This document shows positions 1-8,839 of a stretch of 64,000 nt of DNA, piece by piece. Source of the DNA: Catalinimonas alkaloidigena (lineage in GTDB: Bacteria > Bacteroidota > Bacteroidia > Cytophagales > Cyclobacteriaceae); contig NZ_JAQFIL010000001.1 of NCBI RefSeq assembly GCF_029504655.1, positions 3,105,001-3,169,000 on the forward strand, read 5' to 3'. Below the pieces are notes generated by a model. The model saw nothing but the letters and a program-made list of their open reading frames with translations. It was not told the origin of the DNA and did no database searches. Each line of letters begins with the position of its first letter. The stretch's first letter is position 1. The translations under genes were made by a program, and so were the position numbers.

Positions 1-1119
1 TCACCTGTTTATGGAGAATATGAAGTAGCTGTAGGTAGTAATGAAGCTACTATCTTCCTGAAGCTTACCCAAAGAACTAATACCATCAATATCAATCGTA
101 TGCATTACGAAGTAAGAGAAAATTACGAGGCTGATGATGTAATTCGTAGTGCCGACCTTAACGAAAGCCATTTTATCAAACAGAAAGAAAATTCTTCTTA
201 CTATCGTTTTGAAATACCTGTAAGCGATGAAAGCCATTATGTATTTGTATTCATAGAAGGAGTTTCAGCGGGTGCAAATTTTAACTACCGCTATGACATT
301 TCGCTCAATAATGATCAAAACTTTCCCTTAACGGATTTGATAGTGATGGAAGCGGAAGAGGAAATTCCTGTTTTTACCAGCTCTATCCCTAACAATGCCT
401 CTTTTCGTGTAGTATCAGTTTATGGAGAAGATAGTCTTAACGCATACCTGTACTACTATTCTCATGAATTTCCTCCTAACCTTCCTCCAATGGCTGAGAC
501 GGGAGCTGATATTCAGAAAAGCCTTAAAATTGATACCATTTTGTCAGTACAACTTAACCAATCGCTCTCGTTTGAAAATGAGGGATTATACTTTTGTCAG
601 TTAGACACCACTTCATTATCAGGCATTTCTTTTAGAATATCCAGTAAATATTATCCTCGTTTCGTAACTCCAGAAGCTCTGATTGCCCCCCTTCGCTATA
701 TCAGTACTTCTGAAGAGATGGAAAATTTGACAGAAAGTGATGAGGCGAAAGCAGCTTTAGATCGCTATTGGATAAAAGTGACCCGTTCACAAGAAAGGGC
801 AAAAGATGTAATTAGAAATTACTTTCGCCAGGTGACCAATGCCAATATTCTTTTCACTACTTATAAAGAAGGTTGGAAGACTGGTCAGGGAATGGTGTAC
901 GTGCTTTTCGGCCCACCTGATGAAGTTTACAGCACTGGAGCAGAAGAAAGATGGATATATAATTCCGAAAATGATTTGATGGAAAATCTGGCTTTTACTT
1001 TTGTAAAGGTTCGTAACATTTTCACTACCCGTCATTACAACCTGTTAAGAGACGAGGAATACCGGAAATTCTGGTACAGAAATATTGACCTCTGGAGGAA
1101 AGGCAGAAAACAAATATGA
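1..1119 (+). CDS. GWxTD domain-containing protein, 5' end missing
   Basis: The frame is open from the first base, so this is the C-terminal part of a longer gene; the Met at base 100 is internal. The C-terminal ~120 residues carry the signature of the GWxTD family of Bacteroidota: G-W-K-T-G-Q-G, then MVYVLFGPPDEVY and a W-Y-rich end (FWYRNIDLWRKGR). The Asp that names the motif is Gly here. The preceding part is beta-rich and looks like the extracytoplasmic domain seen in this family. Function is unknown; members are usually exported. Its stop overlaps the rlmB start by four bases (ATGA), so the two are probably translationally coupled. Confidence 0.8.
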   Translation, partial: SPVYGEYEVAVGSNEATIFLKLTQRTNTININRMHYEVRENYEADDVIRSADLNESHFIKQKENSSYYRFEIPVSDESHYVFVFIEGVSAGANFNYRYDISLNNDQNFPLTDLIVMEAEEEIPVFTSSIPNNASFRVVSVYGEDSLNAYLYYYSHEFPPNLPPMAETGADIQKSLKIDTILSVQLNQSLSFENEGLYFCQLDTTSLSGISFRISSKYYPRFVTPEALIAPLRYISTSEEMENLTESDEAKAALDRYWIKVTRSQERAKDVIRNYFRQVTNANILFTTYKEGWKTGQGMVYVLFGPPDEVYSTGAEERWIYNSENDLMENLAFTFVKVRNIFTTRHYNLLRDEEYRKFWYRNIDLWRKGRKQI

Positions 1120-1868
1120 GTATATCTAAAGCAGAAGTAATTTTTGGCACTCGTGCCATCATAGAAGCAATACAAGCCGGTAAAGAGCTTGAAAAGGTGT
1201 TATTACAGAAAGGGGTACGCAATGAACTATCCGGAGAACTCCTCTCTTTGTTAAAAGAAAGGCAAGTTCCTTTTTCAACTGTTCCTATTGAGAAACTCAA
1301 TAAAATCACCCGTAAAAACCATCAGGGAAGCATTGCCTTTTTATCAGCCGTCATTTATGCTTCACTGGACAATATCATTAACGAAGCATATTCAAAAGGG
1401 CAGGAACCGCTATTGATTCTTTTGGACAGGGTAACCGATGTGCGAAATTTTGGTGCTATCGCACGTTCCGCTGAATGTTTAGGTGCCCATGCCCTGCTGA
1501 TACCTTCAAAAGGAAGTGCCCGAATTAGTGGAGACGCGGTAAAAGCTTCTGCTGGTGCTTTGCATCATATTCCCGTATGCAGAGAAGATAATCTTAAATC
1601 AACCATAGAGTATCTTCAATCTAGCGGCATCAGGGTAGTTGCCTGTAGTGAAAAAGCTGAAACGCTTACTAATGAAGCAGATATGACGGGCCCTTTGGCG
1701 CTTCTGATTGGGTCTGAAGAAGATGGTGTTTCACCAGCTTACTTAAAAATGACCGATGCTCAGGTTAGCATCCCGATGCGAGGCAAGATCGCTTCACTGA
1801 ACGTATCCGTAGCAACTTCCATATGTTTGTACGAAGTGGTCAGGCAACGTAATTCGGTAAAAAACTGA
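1116..1868 (+). CDS. rlmB: TrmH/SpoU-family 23S rRNA 2'-O-ribose methyltransferase, RlmB type
   Basis: 250 residues, the normal size for RlmB, which methylates the 2'-O of a conserved guanosine (G2251 in E. coli) in the peptidyl-transferase loop of 23S rRNA using SAM. An N-terminal substrate-binding domain (about 1-80, beginning VIFGTRAIIEAI) precedes the knotted SPOUT domain. The three SpoU motifs are visible: LDRVTDVRNFGAIARSAE (motif 1), LLIGSEEDGVS (motif 2) and IPMRGKIASLNVSVATSI (motif 3). It overlaps the GWxTD gene by four bases and converges on the ManC-like gene with only one base between the stops. Confidence 0.93.
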   Translation: MSISKAEVIFGTRAIIEAIQAGKELEKVLLQKGVRNELSGELLSLLKERQVPFSTVPIEKLNKITRKNHQGSIAFLSAVIYASLDNIINEAYSKGQEPLLILLDRVTDVRNFGAIARSAECLGAHALLIPSKGSARISGDAVKASAGALHHIPVCREDNLKSTIEYLQSSGIRVVACSEKAETLTNEADMTGPLALLIGSEEDGVSPAYLKMTDAQVSIPMRGKIASLNVSVATSICLYEVVRQRNSVKN

Positions 1869-1869
1869 C

Positions 1870-2955
1870 TTACAAATACTTGTCTCCTTTGTTGTTCTTC
1901 ACATCGTTCATTACGCTTTTCAAAGAGATATCTTTGTCTTTGGGATAAATTAACAATACGTCTTCACTATCAGCCACAAGGTAGTTTCTTAGACCATGCA
2001 CAACGATTAATTTTTTAGAATCACTCTTTACATAACAATTTTTGCTTTCCATCATCAGGGCATTGGCCTCTACCACATTTTTTTCCTCTTTGGGATCTTT
2101 CAAGTCGTATAATGACTGCCAGGAACTCACACTTGACCAATCAAAATTTCCCATGATTAAAAAAACATTATCTGCTTTCTCTAAGATAGCGGTACTTATT
2201 GATACATTTTTACATACCGAATAGGCTTTGATAATACTCTGGTCTTCATCTTCTGTAAAAAAGTAAGGCATACATTCTCGGTATACCTCTGCTACATCAG
2301 GTAAATAGAATTCAAAAGCTTCTAATATAGCATCTACATGCCAAACAAAGATTTTGGTATTCCAGGCAAAATCACCGCTTTCCAGAAAAAGTTTTGCGAG
2401 CTCTGATTGGGGTTTTTCCATAAATGATTTTACCTTCTTTACCAGCCCCACATGATCAAAATGGTATTGAATATAAGCGTATGAAGTCTCTGCCTTATGG
2501 GGTTTTATACCCATGATGAGCAATGCATTTTTATCAATTTGGGCAACCTCCACTGCTTTTCTCACATCCCGGACATAGGCTATCTCTCCAAACACGGCAT
2601 GAGAAGCAGGACAGACTACAATCACTGCATTTTTGTTAAGCTTTTTTATTTTATAAGAAGCATAAGCAATACAAGGCGCTGAATTTCGCCTTACCGGCTC
2701 AGTAAGTATATTCTCCTCGGGAAAGTCCGGCAACTGATTTTTGAAAGTAGAATGGTATTCTTTAGGTACAGAGATAAAAATATTCTTTTCAGGACAAATT
2801 CCCTTACTTCTTTCATAAGTTAATTGAAGAAGTGATCGCCCATTACCAAATAAATCCAAAAATTGTTTAGGAAGATGCTTACGGCTAAAAGGCCAAAAGT
2901 TTGTACTATTACTGCTGAATAAAGTAATTAATACATAGGTATCTTCTTGCGTCAT
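1870..2955 (-). CDS. Mannose-1-phosphate guanylyltransferase homologue with degenerate active site
   Basis: 361 residues, the usual length for Bacteroidota ManC-type enzymes, which make GDP-mannose from GTP and mannose-1-phosphate. The fold is recognisable throughout: FWPFSRKHLPKQFLDLFG, NSAPCIAYASYKI, FMEKP, LESGDFAW. Yet the catalytic motifs are altered. The glycine-rich nucleotide loop (normally GGxGSR) reads S-S-N-S-T-N at residues 14-19. The metal-binding PSDH reads P-A-S-H (Ser118). ETGYGY reads ETSYAY (156-161), NSGIF reads NTKIF (199-203), SID reads SIS, and GWSDLGSW reads DWSSVSSW (272-279). The frame is intact over the whole length, so this is a maintained protein, probably non-catalytic or with changed chemistry. 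Family membership is clear; enzymatic activity is doubtful. Confidence 0.85.
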   Translation of the reverse strand: MTQEDTYVLITLFSSNSTNFWPFSRKHLPKQFLDLFGNGRSLLQLTYERSKGICPEKNIFISVPKEYHSTFKNQLPDFPEENILTEPVRRNSAPCIAYASYKIKKLNKNAVIVVCPASHAVFGEIAYVRDVRKAVEVAQIDKNALLIMGIKPHKAETSYAYIQYHFDHVGLVKKVKSFMEKPQSELAKLFLESGDFAWNTKIFVWHVDAILEAFEFYLPDVAEVYRECMPYFFTEDEDQSIIKAYSVCKNVSISTAILEKADNVFLIMGNFDWSSVSSWQSLYDLKDPKEEKNVVEANALMMESKNCYVKSDSKKLIVVHGLRNYLVADSEDVLLIYPKDKDISLKSVMNDVKNNKGDKYL

Positions 2956-3212
2956 ATGTCCAAATTAAAACCAAGCATAAAACTTAGCACAACAACTATT
3001 CGTAGTATTTGAATTACACAATCAAATTCGTGCATTGCAAAGCAATAATTTTATTTTTTATAATTTAATAATATAAGAACGTTTCTAAAGAATAATTTGT
3101 AGTGATTTGTGGAATTATTTTAATCCAATTTTTTTCGCTAACTTCATTAACATTTTTCACGAGATTCAATATGTTGTATTTGTGGAAGAAAAAAAATAAC
3201 ATTGATTAGATA

Positions 3213-5411
3213 ATGGTGGAACAGCAAACTAACCTCAAAGTATATCTAAAAAAGTATTTTGGATATAGCCAGTTCAGAGGGAATCAAGAGCTAATTATAA
3301 GAAATATACTAAACAGAAAAAACACATTTGTAATAATGCCTACTGGAGCTGGTAAATCGCTCTGCTATCAATTACCAGCTATTATACAGGATGGAACTGC
3401 TATCGTAATTTCTCCTCTCATTGCCCTGATGAAAAATCAGGTAGATCAATTGAATGCGCTGAACATCAACGCTCAATTTTTAAATTCTACGCTTAATAAA
3501 ACTGAGATCAACAGAGTAAAAAAGGAAACACTCAGTGGAGAGGTTAAGCTCTTGTATGTGGCCCCCGAATCTCTTACCAAAGAGGAAAATATTAAATTTC
3601 TACAGGAAGCCAATATTACTTTTGTGGCAGTAGATGAAGCTCATTGTATTTCTGAATGGGGCCATGATTTTCGTCCTGAATATAGACGAATAAAAACCAT
3701 CATCGGACAATTAGGTGAAAACGTACCCGTAATCGCTTTAACGGCTACCGCAACGCCTAAAGTACAGCTTGATATCCAGAAAAACCTTCAGATGGAGGAT
3801 GCTGATTTGTTTAAATCATCATTCAACCGGGAGAATCTGTATTATGAAGTTCGGCCAAAAAAGCAAGCCAAAAAGCAGCTTGTTCAGTTCATTAAAAAGC
3901 ATAAAGGTAAGTCCGGAATCATCTACTGCCTCAGCAGAAAAAAAGTTGAAGAAATAGCTGAGTTTTTGCGAGTAAACGATATTAATGCCGCTCCCTATCA
4001 TGCGGGTCTGGATCCTTCGGTCCGTATGCGTAATCAGGATGCTTTTCTGAATGAGGATCTAGATGTTATCGTAGCTACTATCGCGTTTGGAATGGGCATA
4101 GATAAGCCAGATGTACGCTTTGTTATTCATTATAATGTTCCTAAATCCTTGGAAGGATATTATCAGGAAACAGGCCGGGCAGGTCGTGACGGACTGGAAG
4201 GAAATTGCCTCATGTTCTATAGCTATAATGATATTCTAAAGCTTGAGAAATTCAATAAGGATAAGCCGGTTACTGAACGTGACAATGCCCGCATGCTACT
4301 GCATGAGATGATTGCCTATTCTGAATCTTCAGTATGTAGAAAAAGGCAGCTTCTTCACTATTTTGGTGAAATCCTGGAGAAAGATTGTGGATACTGCGAT
4401 AACTGTATCAAGCCCAAAGAACAATACGAAGCGCAGTCTTATGTTGAAACAGTGCTTCAAACCGTTCAGCTTACCGATGAGCGTTTTGGCATACAGCATC
4501 TAGTAGATGTAATCAGAGGTTCAGAGAACCAGTATGTGATGAGTTATGATCACAATACACTTTCAGTATATGGTAAGGGTAAAGAGCAGGATAATTTCTT
4601 TTGGAACTCGGTAGTTCGTCAAACCTTACTCTTCGAGTATCTGGAAAAAGATATTGAAAACATTGGTTCTCTTAAGTTGACTGATAAAGGCAAAGAGTTT
4701 ATCCTGAATCCACATCCGATCAAACTATCAAAAGATCATGTTTACGAAGATCTGGGTGAGGAAGAAGAGTTTGAAACCTCCGCACAAGGCGGGAACGGAG
4801 CTCAGCATAATGCTAAATCTTACGATCAGAATTTATATGATATTCTTAAGAAGCTTCGCAAAGACGTCAGCAAGAAAAAAAACGTACCTCCCTATGTAGT
4901 GTTTCAAGAGCCTTCACTGGAAGAAATGGCCACTACCTACCCTACTACCAAAGACGAACTTGCTGCCATCAATGGAGTAGGTATGGGCAAAGTCATGAAA
5001 TTTGGAGGGCCTTTTATTGAAGTGATCAGTAAATATGTTGAAGAAAACGACATAGTAACCGCTGCTGATGTTGTCATTAAATCTGCTGTTAACAAATCAA
5101 AGAACAAGATTTTTATCATTCAGCAAATAGATAAAAAAGTAGATCTGGAAGAAATAGCAGATTCACGTTCAATAACAATGGATGAACTCATGGAAGAAAT
5201 TGAGCTCATCTGTAACTCCGGTACAAAGCTGAATCTGGACTATTATATTGATCAGATATTAGATGAAGATCAACAGGATGAGCTTTATGACTATTTTCTA
5301 AGCGCGGATTCTGACAGTATAGATTTAGCATTAGAAGAGTTTGGTAGTGATTTTTCAGAAGAAGAATTAAGACTCATGCGCGTTAAGTTTATGTCTGAAT
5401 ACGCCAATTAA
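3213..5411 (+). CDS. recQ: ATP-dependent DNA helicase RecQ
   Basis: 732 residues. A superfamily 2 3'-5' DNA helicase acting in recombination and repair of stalled forks. In order: Walker A MPTGAGKS (around residue 43), the DEAH box in AVDEAHCISEWGHDFR (around 140), motif III ALTATAT, motif V IATIAFGMGIDKPDVR, motif VI YYQETGRAGRDG, then the RecQ zinc site (Cys-x3-Arg followed by CGYCDNC near 392-398), a winged-helix RQC domain, and an HRDC domain near 540-620 (EPSLEEMATTYP, INGVGMGKVMKFG). A further acidic C-terminal region of about 110 residues is usual in Bacteroidota RecQ. It stands alone with its own upstream region of about 250 bases. Confidence 0.96.
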   Translation: MVEQQTNLKVYLKKYFGYSQFRGNQELIIRNILNRKNTFVIMPTGAGKSLCYQLPAIIQDGTAIVISPLIALMKNQVDQLNALNINAQFLNSTLNKTEINRVKKETLSGEVKLLYVAPESLTKEENIKFLQEANITFVAVDEAHCISEWGHDFRPEYRRIKTIIGQLGENVPVIALTATATPKVQLDIQKNLQMEDADLFKSSFNRENLYYEVRPKKQAKKQLVQFIKKHKGKSGIIYCLSRKKVEEIAEFLRVNDINAAPYHAGLDPSVRMRNQDAFLNEDLDVIVATIAFGMGIDKPDVRFVIHYNVPKSLEGYYQETGRAGRDGLEGNCLMFYSYNDILKLEKFNKDKPVTERDNARMLLHEMIAYSESSVCRKRQLLHYFGEILEKDCGYCDNCIKPKEQYEAQSYVETVLQTVQLTDERFGIQHLVDVIRGSENQYVMSYDHNTLSVYGKGKEQDNFFWNSVVRQTLLFEYLEKDIENIGSLKLTDKGKEFILNPHPIKLSKDHVYEDLGEEEEFETSAQGGNGAQHNAKSYDQNLYDILKKLRKDVSKKKNVPPYVVFQEPSLEEMATTYPTTKDELAAINGVGMGKVMKFGGPFIEVISKYVEENDIVTAADVVIKSAVNKSKNKIFIIQQIDKKVDLEEIADSRSITMDELMEEIELICNSGTKLNLDYYIDQILDEDQQDELYDYFLSADSDSIDLALEEFGSDFSEEELRLMRVKFMSEYAN

Positions 5412-5433
5412 TAATTTCACCTTACTTTCAGGA

Positions 5434-5504
5434 GATGGTTGCGGGTTGCAGTGCTTTTTTATTAGCTTTACGGGCTATATGCAACTCCTAACCATCTTTT
5501 TTTT
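5434..5504 (+). terminator. Inverted repeat with T-tract between recQ and purD
   Basis: An outer stem GATGGTT (5434-5440) pairs with AACCATC (5490-5496), and an inner stem GTTGCA (5445-5450) with TGCAAC (5480-5485). Eight T residues follow (5497-5504). The T-tract touches the purD start codon, so this is either the recQ terminator with purD transcribed from inside or at its own start, or a leader attenuator for purD. Confidence 0.65.
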
Positions 5505-6800
5505 ATGAATGTACTCATTCTTGGCTCCGGAGGCCGTGAGCATGCGCTAGCTTGGAAAATCAGCCAAAGTCCCGAATGTGATCAATTATTCGTTGCCCCC
5601 GGCAATGCGGGTACTTTACAGGTAGCCACTAACATACCTGAGCTTGGAAAATCCTTTGATAGTCAAGGGAAACACCAGATTGGAGAGTTTATTACTAAGC
5701 ATGATATTCAGTTGCTTGTAGTTGGCCCTGAAGCACCATTGGTTGCTGGAATCACTGATTATTTAAAGGAACATGAAGCTTTTAAAGAATTAGCGATTGT
5801 GGGTCCTGATATGAGAGGCGCTACCCTGGAAGGGAGTAAGGACTTTGCAAAGGAATTTATGCTCAAAAATAAAATTCCAACTGCCGCCTCCCGAACTTTT
5901 ACCATAGATAATATAGAGGAAGGGCTGAAGTTCATTCAAAGCAAATCCCTTCCTATTGTACTTAAAGCAGATGGACTTGCTGCTGGCAAAGGAGTGATTA
6001 TCAGCCAAACCTATGAAGATGCTCAGGCCAATTTGAAAGATATGCTTCTGAACGACAAGTTTGGAAGCGCAAGTAATAAGGTCGTTATAGAGGATTATTT
6101 AAAGGGCATTGAGCTTTCAGTCTTTGTACTTACTGATGGTAAAGACTACCTGATTCTTCCTGAAGCAAAGGATTATAAAAGAATAGGAGAAAACGATACT
6201 GGACCGAATACCGGAGGTATGGGCGCAGTAAGCCCAGTACCTTTTGCTGATGAAAATTTTCTTAAAAAAGTAGAAGAACGTATAGTTAAACCTACAATAA
6301 AAGGATTACAAGCAGCGCATATTGACTATCGGGGATTTCTCTTTATAGGTCTGATGAACGTCAATGGAGATCCTTTCGTGATAGAATATAATGTGCGTAT
6401 GGGTGACCCTGAGACTCAGGTAGTTGTACCTCGTATTGAAAATGACATTCTCCCCATACTTTTCGCCACTGCAAACCAACGTCTAGCATCTGAGCGTCTC
6501 AAAATATCTAAAGAGATTGCTTCTACCGTGGTTATGGTAGCAGAGGGTTATCCTGATGCTTATCAAAAAGGAAAAGAAATCACCGGTATTACTGACGTAT
6601 CTGAGGCACTAGTCTTCCATGCCGGTACTCGTGATGAAAATGAAAAAGTATTGACCAATGGGGGGAGAGTATTGGCAGTAACTGGTACTGGTAAGAACAT
6701 ACAAGAAGCTTTAGATAAAAGCTATAGTTCCGTTCAAAAAATTGTGTGGGATGGCTATTACTACCGAAAAGATATAGGTCAGGACTTGCTGACACTTTAA
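5505..6800 (+). CDS. purD: Phosphoribosylamine-glycine ligase (GAR synthetase)
   Basis: 431 residues, full length for PurD, which joins 5-phosphoribosylamine and glycine with ATP in the second step of purine synthesis. It starts with the family N-terminus MNVLILGSGGREHALAWKI, which fixes the start at 5505. The ATP-grasp region shows LKADGLAAGKGV, EDYLKGIELSVF, and FNTGGMGA-like NTGGMGAVSPVP. The catalytic Glu/Asn region reads EYNVRMGDPETQVV. No ribosome-binding sequence can be present, because eight T residues directly precede the ATG. No other pur gene lies nearby. Confidence 0.96.
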   Translation: MNVLILGSGGREHALAWKISQSPECDQLFVAPGNAGTLQVATNIPELGKSFDSQGKHQIGEFITKHDIQLLVVGPEAPLVAGITDYLKEHEAFKELAIVGPDMRGATLEGSKDFAKEFMLKNKIPTAASRTFTIDNIEEGLKFIQSKSLPIVLKADGLAAGKGVIISQTYEDAQANLKDMLLNDKFGSASNKVVIEDYLKGIELSVFVLTDGKDYLILPEAKDYKRIGENDTGPNTGGMGAVSPVPFADENFLKKVEERIVKPTIKGLQAAHIDYRGFLFIGLMNVNGDPFVIEYNVRMGDPETQVVVPRIENDILPILFATANQRLASERLKISKEIASTVVMVAEGYPDAYQKGKEITGITDVSEALVFHAGTRDENEKVLTNGGRVLAVTGTGKNIQEALDKSYSSVQKIVWDGYYYRKDIGQDLLTL

Positions 6801-6827
6801 ATGAAACCTTACCTTCTGCTACCTTAC

Positions 6828-6868
6828 GCCTGACTTGCATGAAGAATGACAACGTTCAGGCTTTTTTT
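6828..6868 (+). terminator. Rho-independent terminator after purD
   Basis: GCCTGA (6828-6833) pairs with TCAGGC (6856-6861) across a 22-base loop that can pair further, followed by seven T residues. Confidence 0.7.
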
Positions 6869-6903
6869 ATTTTTTATTGCTAATCCGGTTAGACTTAATT
6901 TGA

Positions 6904-6933
6904 TTGTAAAGTAATTTTTACTTAATATCTTCG
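6904..6933 (+). promoter_or_regulatory. Candidate Bacteroidota promoter for ricT-gldH, with inverted repeat in the spacer
   Basis: TTG (6904-6906), a 19-base spacer and TATCTTCG (6926-6933) resemble the Bacteroidota -33/-7 elements (TTTG / TAnnTTTG) with one mismatch in the -7. The spacer contains AAGTAA-N3-TTACTT (6909-6923), a possible operator. The implied 5' leader would be about 135 bases. Confidence 0.4.
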
Positions 6934-7075
6934 CTATTCTATTTAAGCTCAAAGTTCTAATTATACTTTTTTATTAAGTAAGAATACATTGAGCTTGAAT
7001 CATTTTTTTACAAGCGAAGAAGTGGTTAGTATCATAAGGATGCCTACTACTTCTGATAAATATATAGATTAAATT

Positions 7076-8215
7076 ATGGGATGCAGCACTTGTAGCTCAG
7101 GTAATGGCGCAAGCGTCGGCGGTTGTCAAAACAACGGTGGATGTGGAACCGGAGCCTGCAATAAAATGAATGTGTTTGACTGGTTGTCAAATATGGACCT
7201 ACCCGGTAATAACACATTTGATATAGTTGAGGTTAAATTTAAAGGCGGAAGAAAAGAGTTTTTTAGAAATACAGATGATTTAGAATTAGTCACAGGTGAT
7301 CCGGTAGTGGTTGATGTACCTAATGGGCATCACATTGGCTATGTATCTTTGCAGGGAGAACTTGTGAGACTGCAAATGCAGAAAAAAAAGATCGCCAATA
7401 ATGATGATATCCGAAAAGTTTACAGAGTAGCCAATGAAAAAGACATGGAAGCCTTCCACAAAGTGCTTAACCGTGAGATGCCTACTCTGTATCGTACACG
7501 CAAAATAATTGAGGAGTTAAAACTAACAATGAAACTCTCTGATGTAGAGTACCAGGCTGATAACAATAAAGCTACTTTCTATTATTCCGCTGACAGCCGT
7601 GTTGACTTTCGTGAACTAATCAAGATTCTGGCTGGTGAGTTTAAGATACGTGTTGAAATGAGGCAGATCAGCCTGAGACAAGAAGCGGGAAGACTTGGAG
7701 GTATAGGCTCGTGCGGAAGAGAACTTTGCTGTTCTACCTGGTTAAGTGATTTTAAGAGCGTCTCTACATCTGCCGCTCGTTATCAAAATTTATCGCTCAA
7801 TCCCAGCAAACTTTCAGGCCAGTGTGGAAGGTTAAAATGCTGCCTGAATTATGAGCTTGAGACATATATGACAGCCCTAGAGGATATTCCTGAATTAGAT
7901 GCTCCGCTTCAAACTAAAGCCGGTCCTGCTACACTTCAGAAGACTGATATCTTCAGAAAAATCATGTGGTTCAGTTATGAAAAAGAAAATTCCTGGATAC
8001 CACTCAAAGTAAACAGAGTAAAAGAGATATTGGAGTTAAACAGGAAGAAAATTTCCCCAGATACACTTCAGGATAATGCGGTTTCTACCCAAAGCGAGCA
8101 AGATGTATTGAATAATGATCTGGTTAAAATGGATAAAAAATACCAGAACCAGAAGAAGAAGCGGAAAAAGAAGAAGTCAGGCAAGAGAAAGAACAGAAAC
8201 AGAAAAAATGATTAA
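7076..8215 (+). CDS. ricT: RicT/YaaT-like PSP1-domain protein
   Basis: 379 residues. The PSP1 domain (about 45-285) carries the family signature GGIGSCGRELCCSTWL followed by LSGQCGRLKCCLNYE; these cysteines match the Fe-S-binding set of the Bacillus RicT (YaaT) protein. RicT is part of the RicAFT complex affecting RNA processing; RicA and RicF are not seen here, so the Bacteroidota role may differ. The N-terminus is cysteine- and glycine-rich (Cys 3, 6, 17, 23, 28), and the last ~35 residues are almost all Lys, Arg and Asn, as expected for a nucleic-acid contact. gldH follows at 88 bases, a pairing seen in other Bacteroidota, but a strong terminator separates them. Confidence 0.88.
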   Translation: MGCSTCSSGNGASVGGCQNNGGCGTGACNKMNVFDWLSNMDLPGNNTFDIVEVKFKGGRKEFFRNTDDLELVTGDPVVVDVPNGHHIGYVSLQGELVRLQMQKKKIANNDDIRKVYRVANEKDMEAFHKVLNREMPTLYRTRKIIEELKLTMKLSDVEYQADNNKATFYYSADSRVDFRELIKILAGEFKIRVEMRQISLRQEAGRLGGIGSCGRELCCSTWLSDFKSVSTSAARYQNLSLNPSKLSGQCGRLKCCLNYELETYMTALEDIPELDAPLQTKAGPATLQKTDIFRKIMWFSYEKENSWIPLKVNRVKEILELNRKKISPDTLQDNAVSTQSEQDVLNNDLVKMDKKYQNQKKKRKKKKSGKRKNRNRKND

Positions 8216-8225
8216 AAAAACTTAC

Positions 8226-8265
8226 GCATCCTGGGAGATTGTCTGTCAGGATGCATTTTTTTTTT
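8226..8265 (+). terminator. Strong rho-independent terminator after ricT
   Basis: GCATCCTG (8226-8233) pairs perfectly with CAGGATGC (8247-8254), loop of 13, followed by A and ten T residues. Confidence 0.85.
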
Positions 8266-8303
8266 AGTTTTGAATCATCATTTGTCCCTAAGAAATTTTC
8301 CTA

Positions 8304-8786
8304 TTGAAAGCGCTTAAACCACAAGTTCAAATACTCCCGATCGTAATTCTATTACTTTTTTCTGCTTGTGATAGCAATCGGCTATTTGAAGAAAACTACA
8401 ACTTTGCAAATAAACAGTGGAATGTAGACACAGTACCATCATTTCGCTTTGAAATTAGCAATCCGGATGAAGAGTATAATATCTACTGGAATGTTAGAAA
8501 TACGATAAGTTATCCCTACCGCAACTTATATCTTACGTATTACCTTGAAGATACTTTGGGCAGAACTATTTCAACTGATCTTCATAATATGTTACTTTTT
8601 GATCCCAAAACGGGGAAACCCTATGGTAGCGGAAGCGGAGACATATTTTCTCATCAAATCATGGCAATGCCAGAATATGAATTTGATAGCGCTGGCGTTT
8701 ACCAAATAAGACTTGAGCAATACATGCGTACCGATACTATAAAAGACTTACTATCAATAGGAGTCAGAGTAGAAAAAGTGGAATAA
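8304..8786 (+). CDS. gldH: Gliding motility lipoprotein GldH
   Basis: 160 residues. A lipoprotein signal (hydrophobic stretch then LLFSAC, lipidated Cys22) is followed by the GldH-type beta domain, with the pattern FRFEISNPDEEYNIYWNVRN, then a YPYRNLYL segment and GIRVEKV-like GVRVEKVE at the end. GldH is required for gliding in Flavobacterium and is found widely in Bacteroidota, including non-gliders. The start is unusual: an in-frame stop lies at 8289-8291 and no ATG follows before the signal peptide, so TTG at 8304 is the best initiator. A strong terminator sits between ricT and this gene. Confidence 0.85.
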   Translation: MKALKPQVQILPIVILLLFSACDSNRLFEENYNFANKQWNVDTVPSFRFEISNPDEEYNIYWNVRNTISYPYRNLYLTYYLEDTLGRTISTDLHNMLLFDPKTGKPYGSGSGDIFSHQIMAMPEYEFDSAGVYQIRLEQYMRTDTIKDLLSIGVRVEKVE

Positions 8787-8839
8787 ACCAAAATATCTTT
8801 TCCCAAATTATACTTGATAAATTATCGCTTTAGCTCAAA

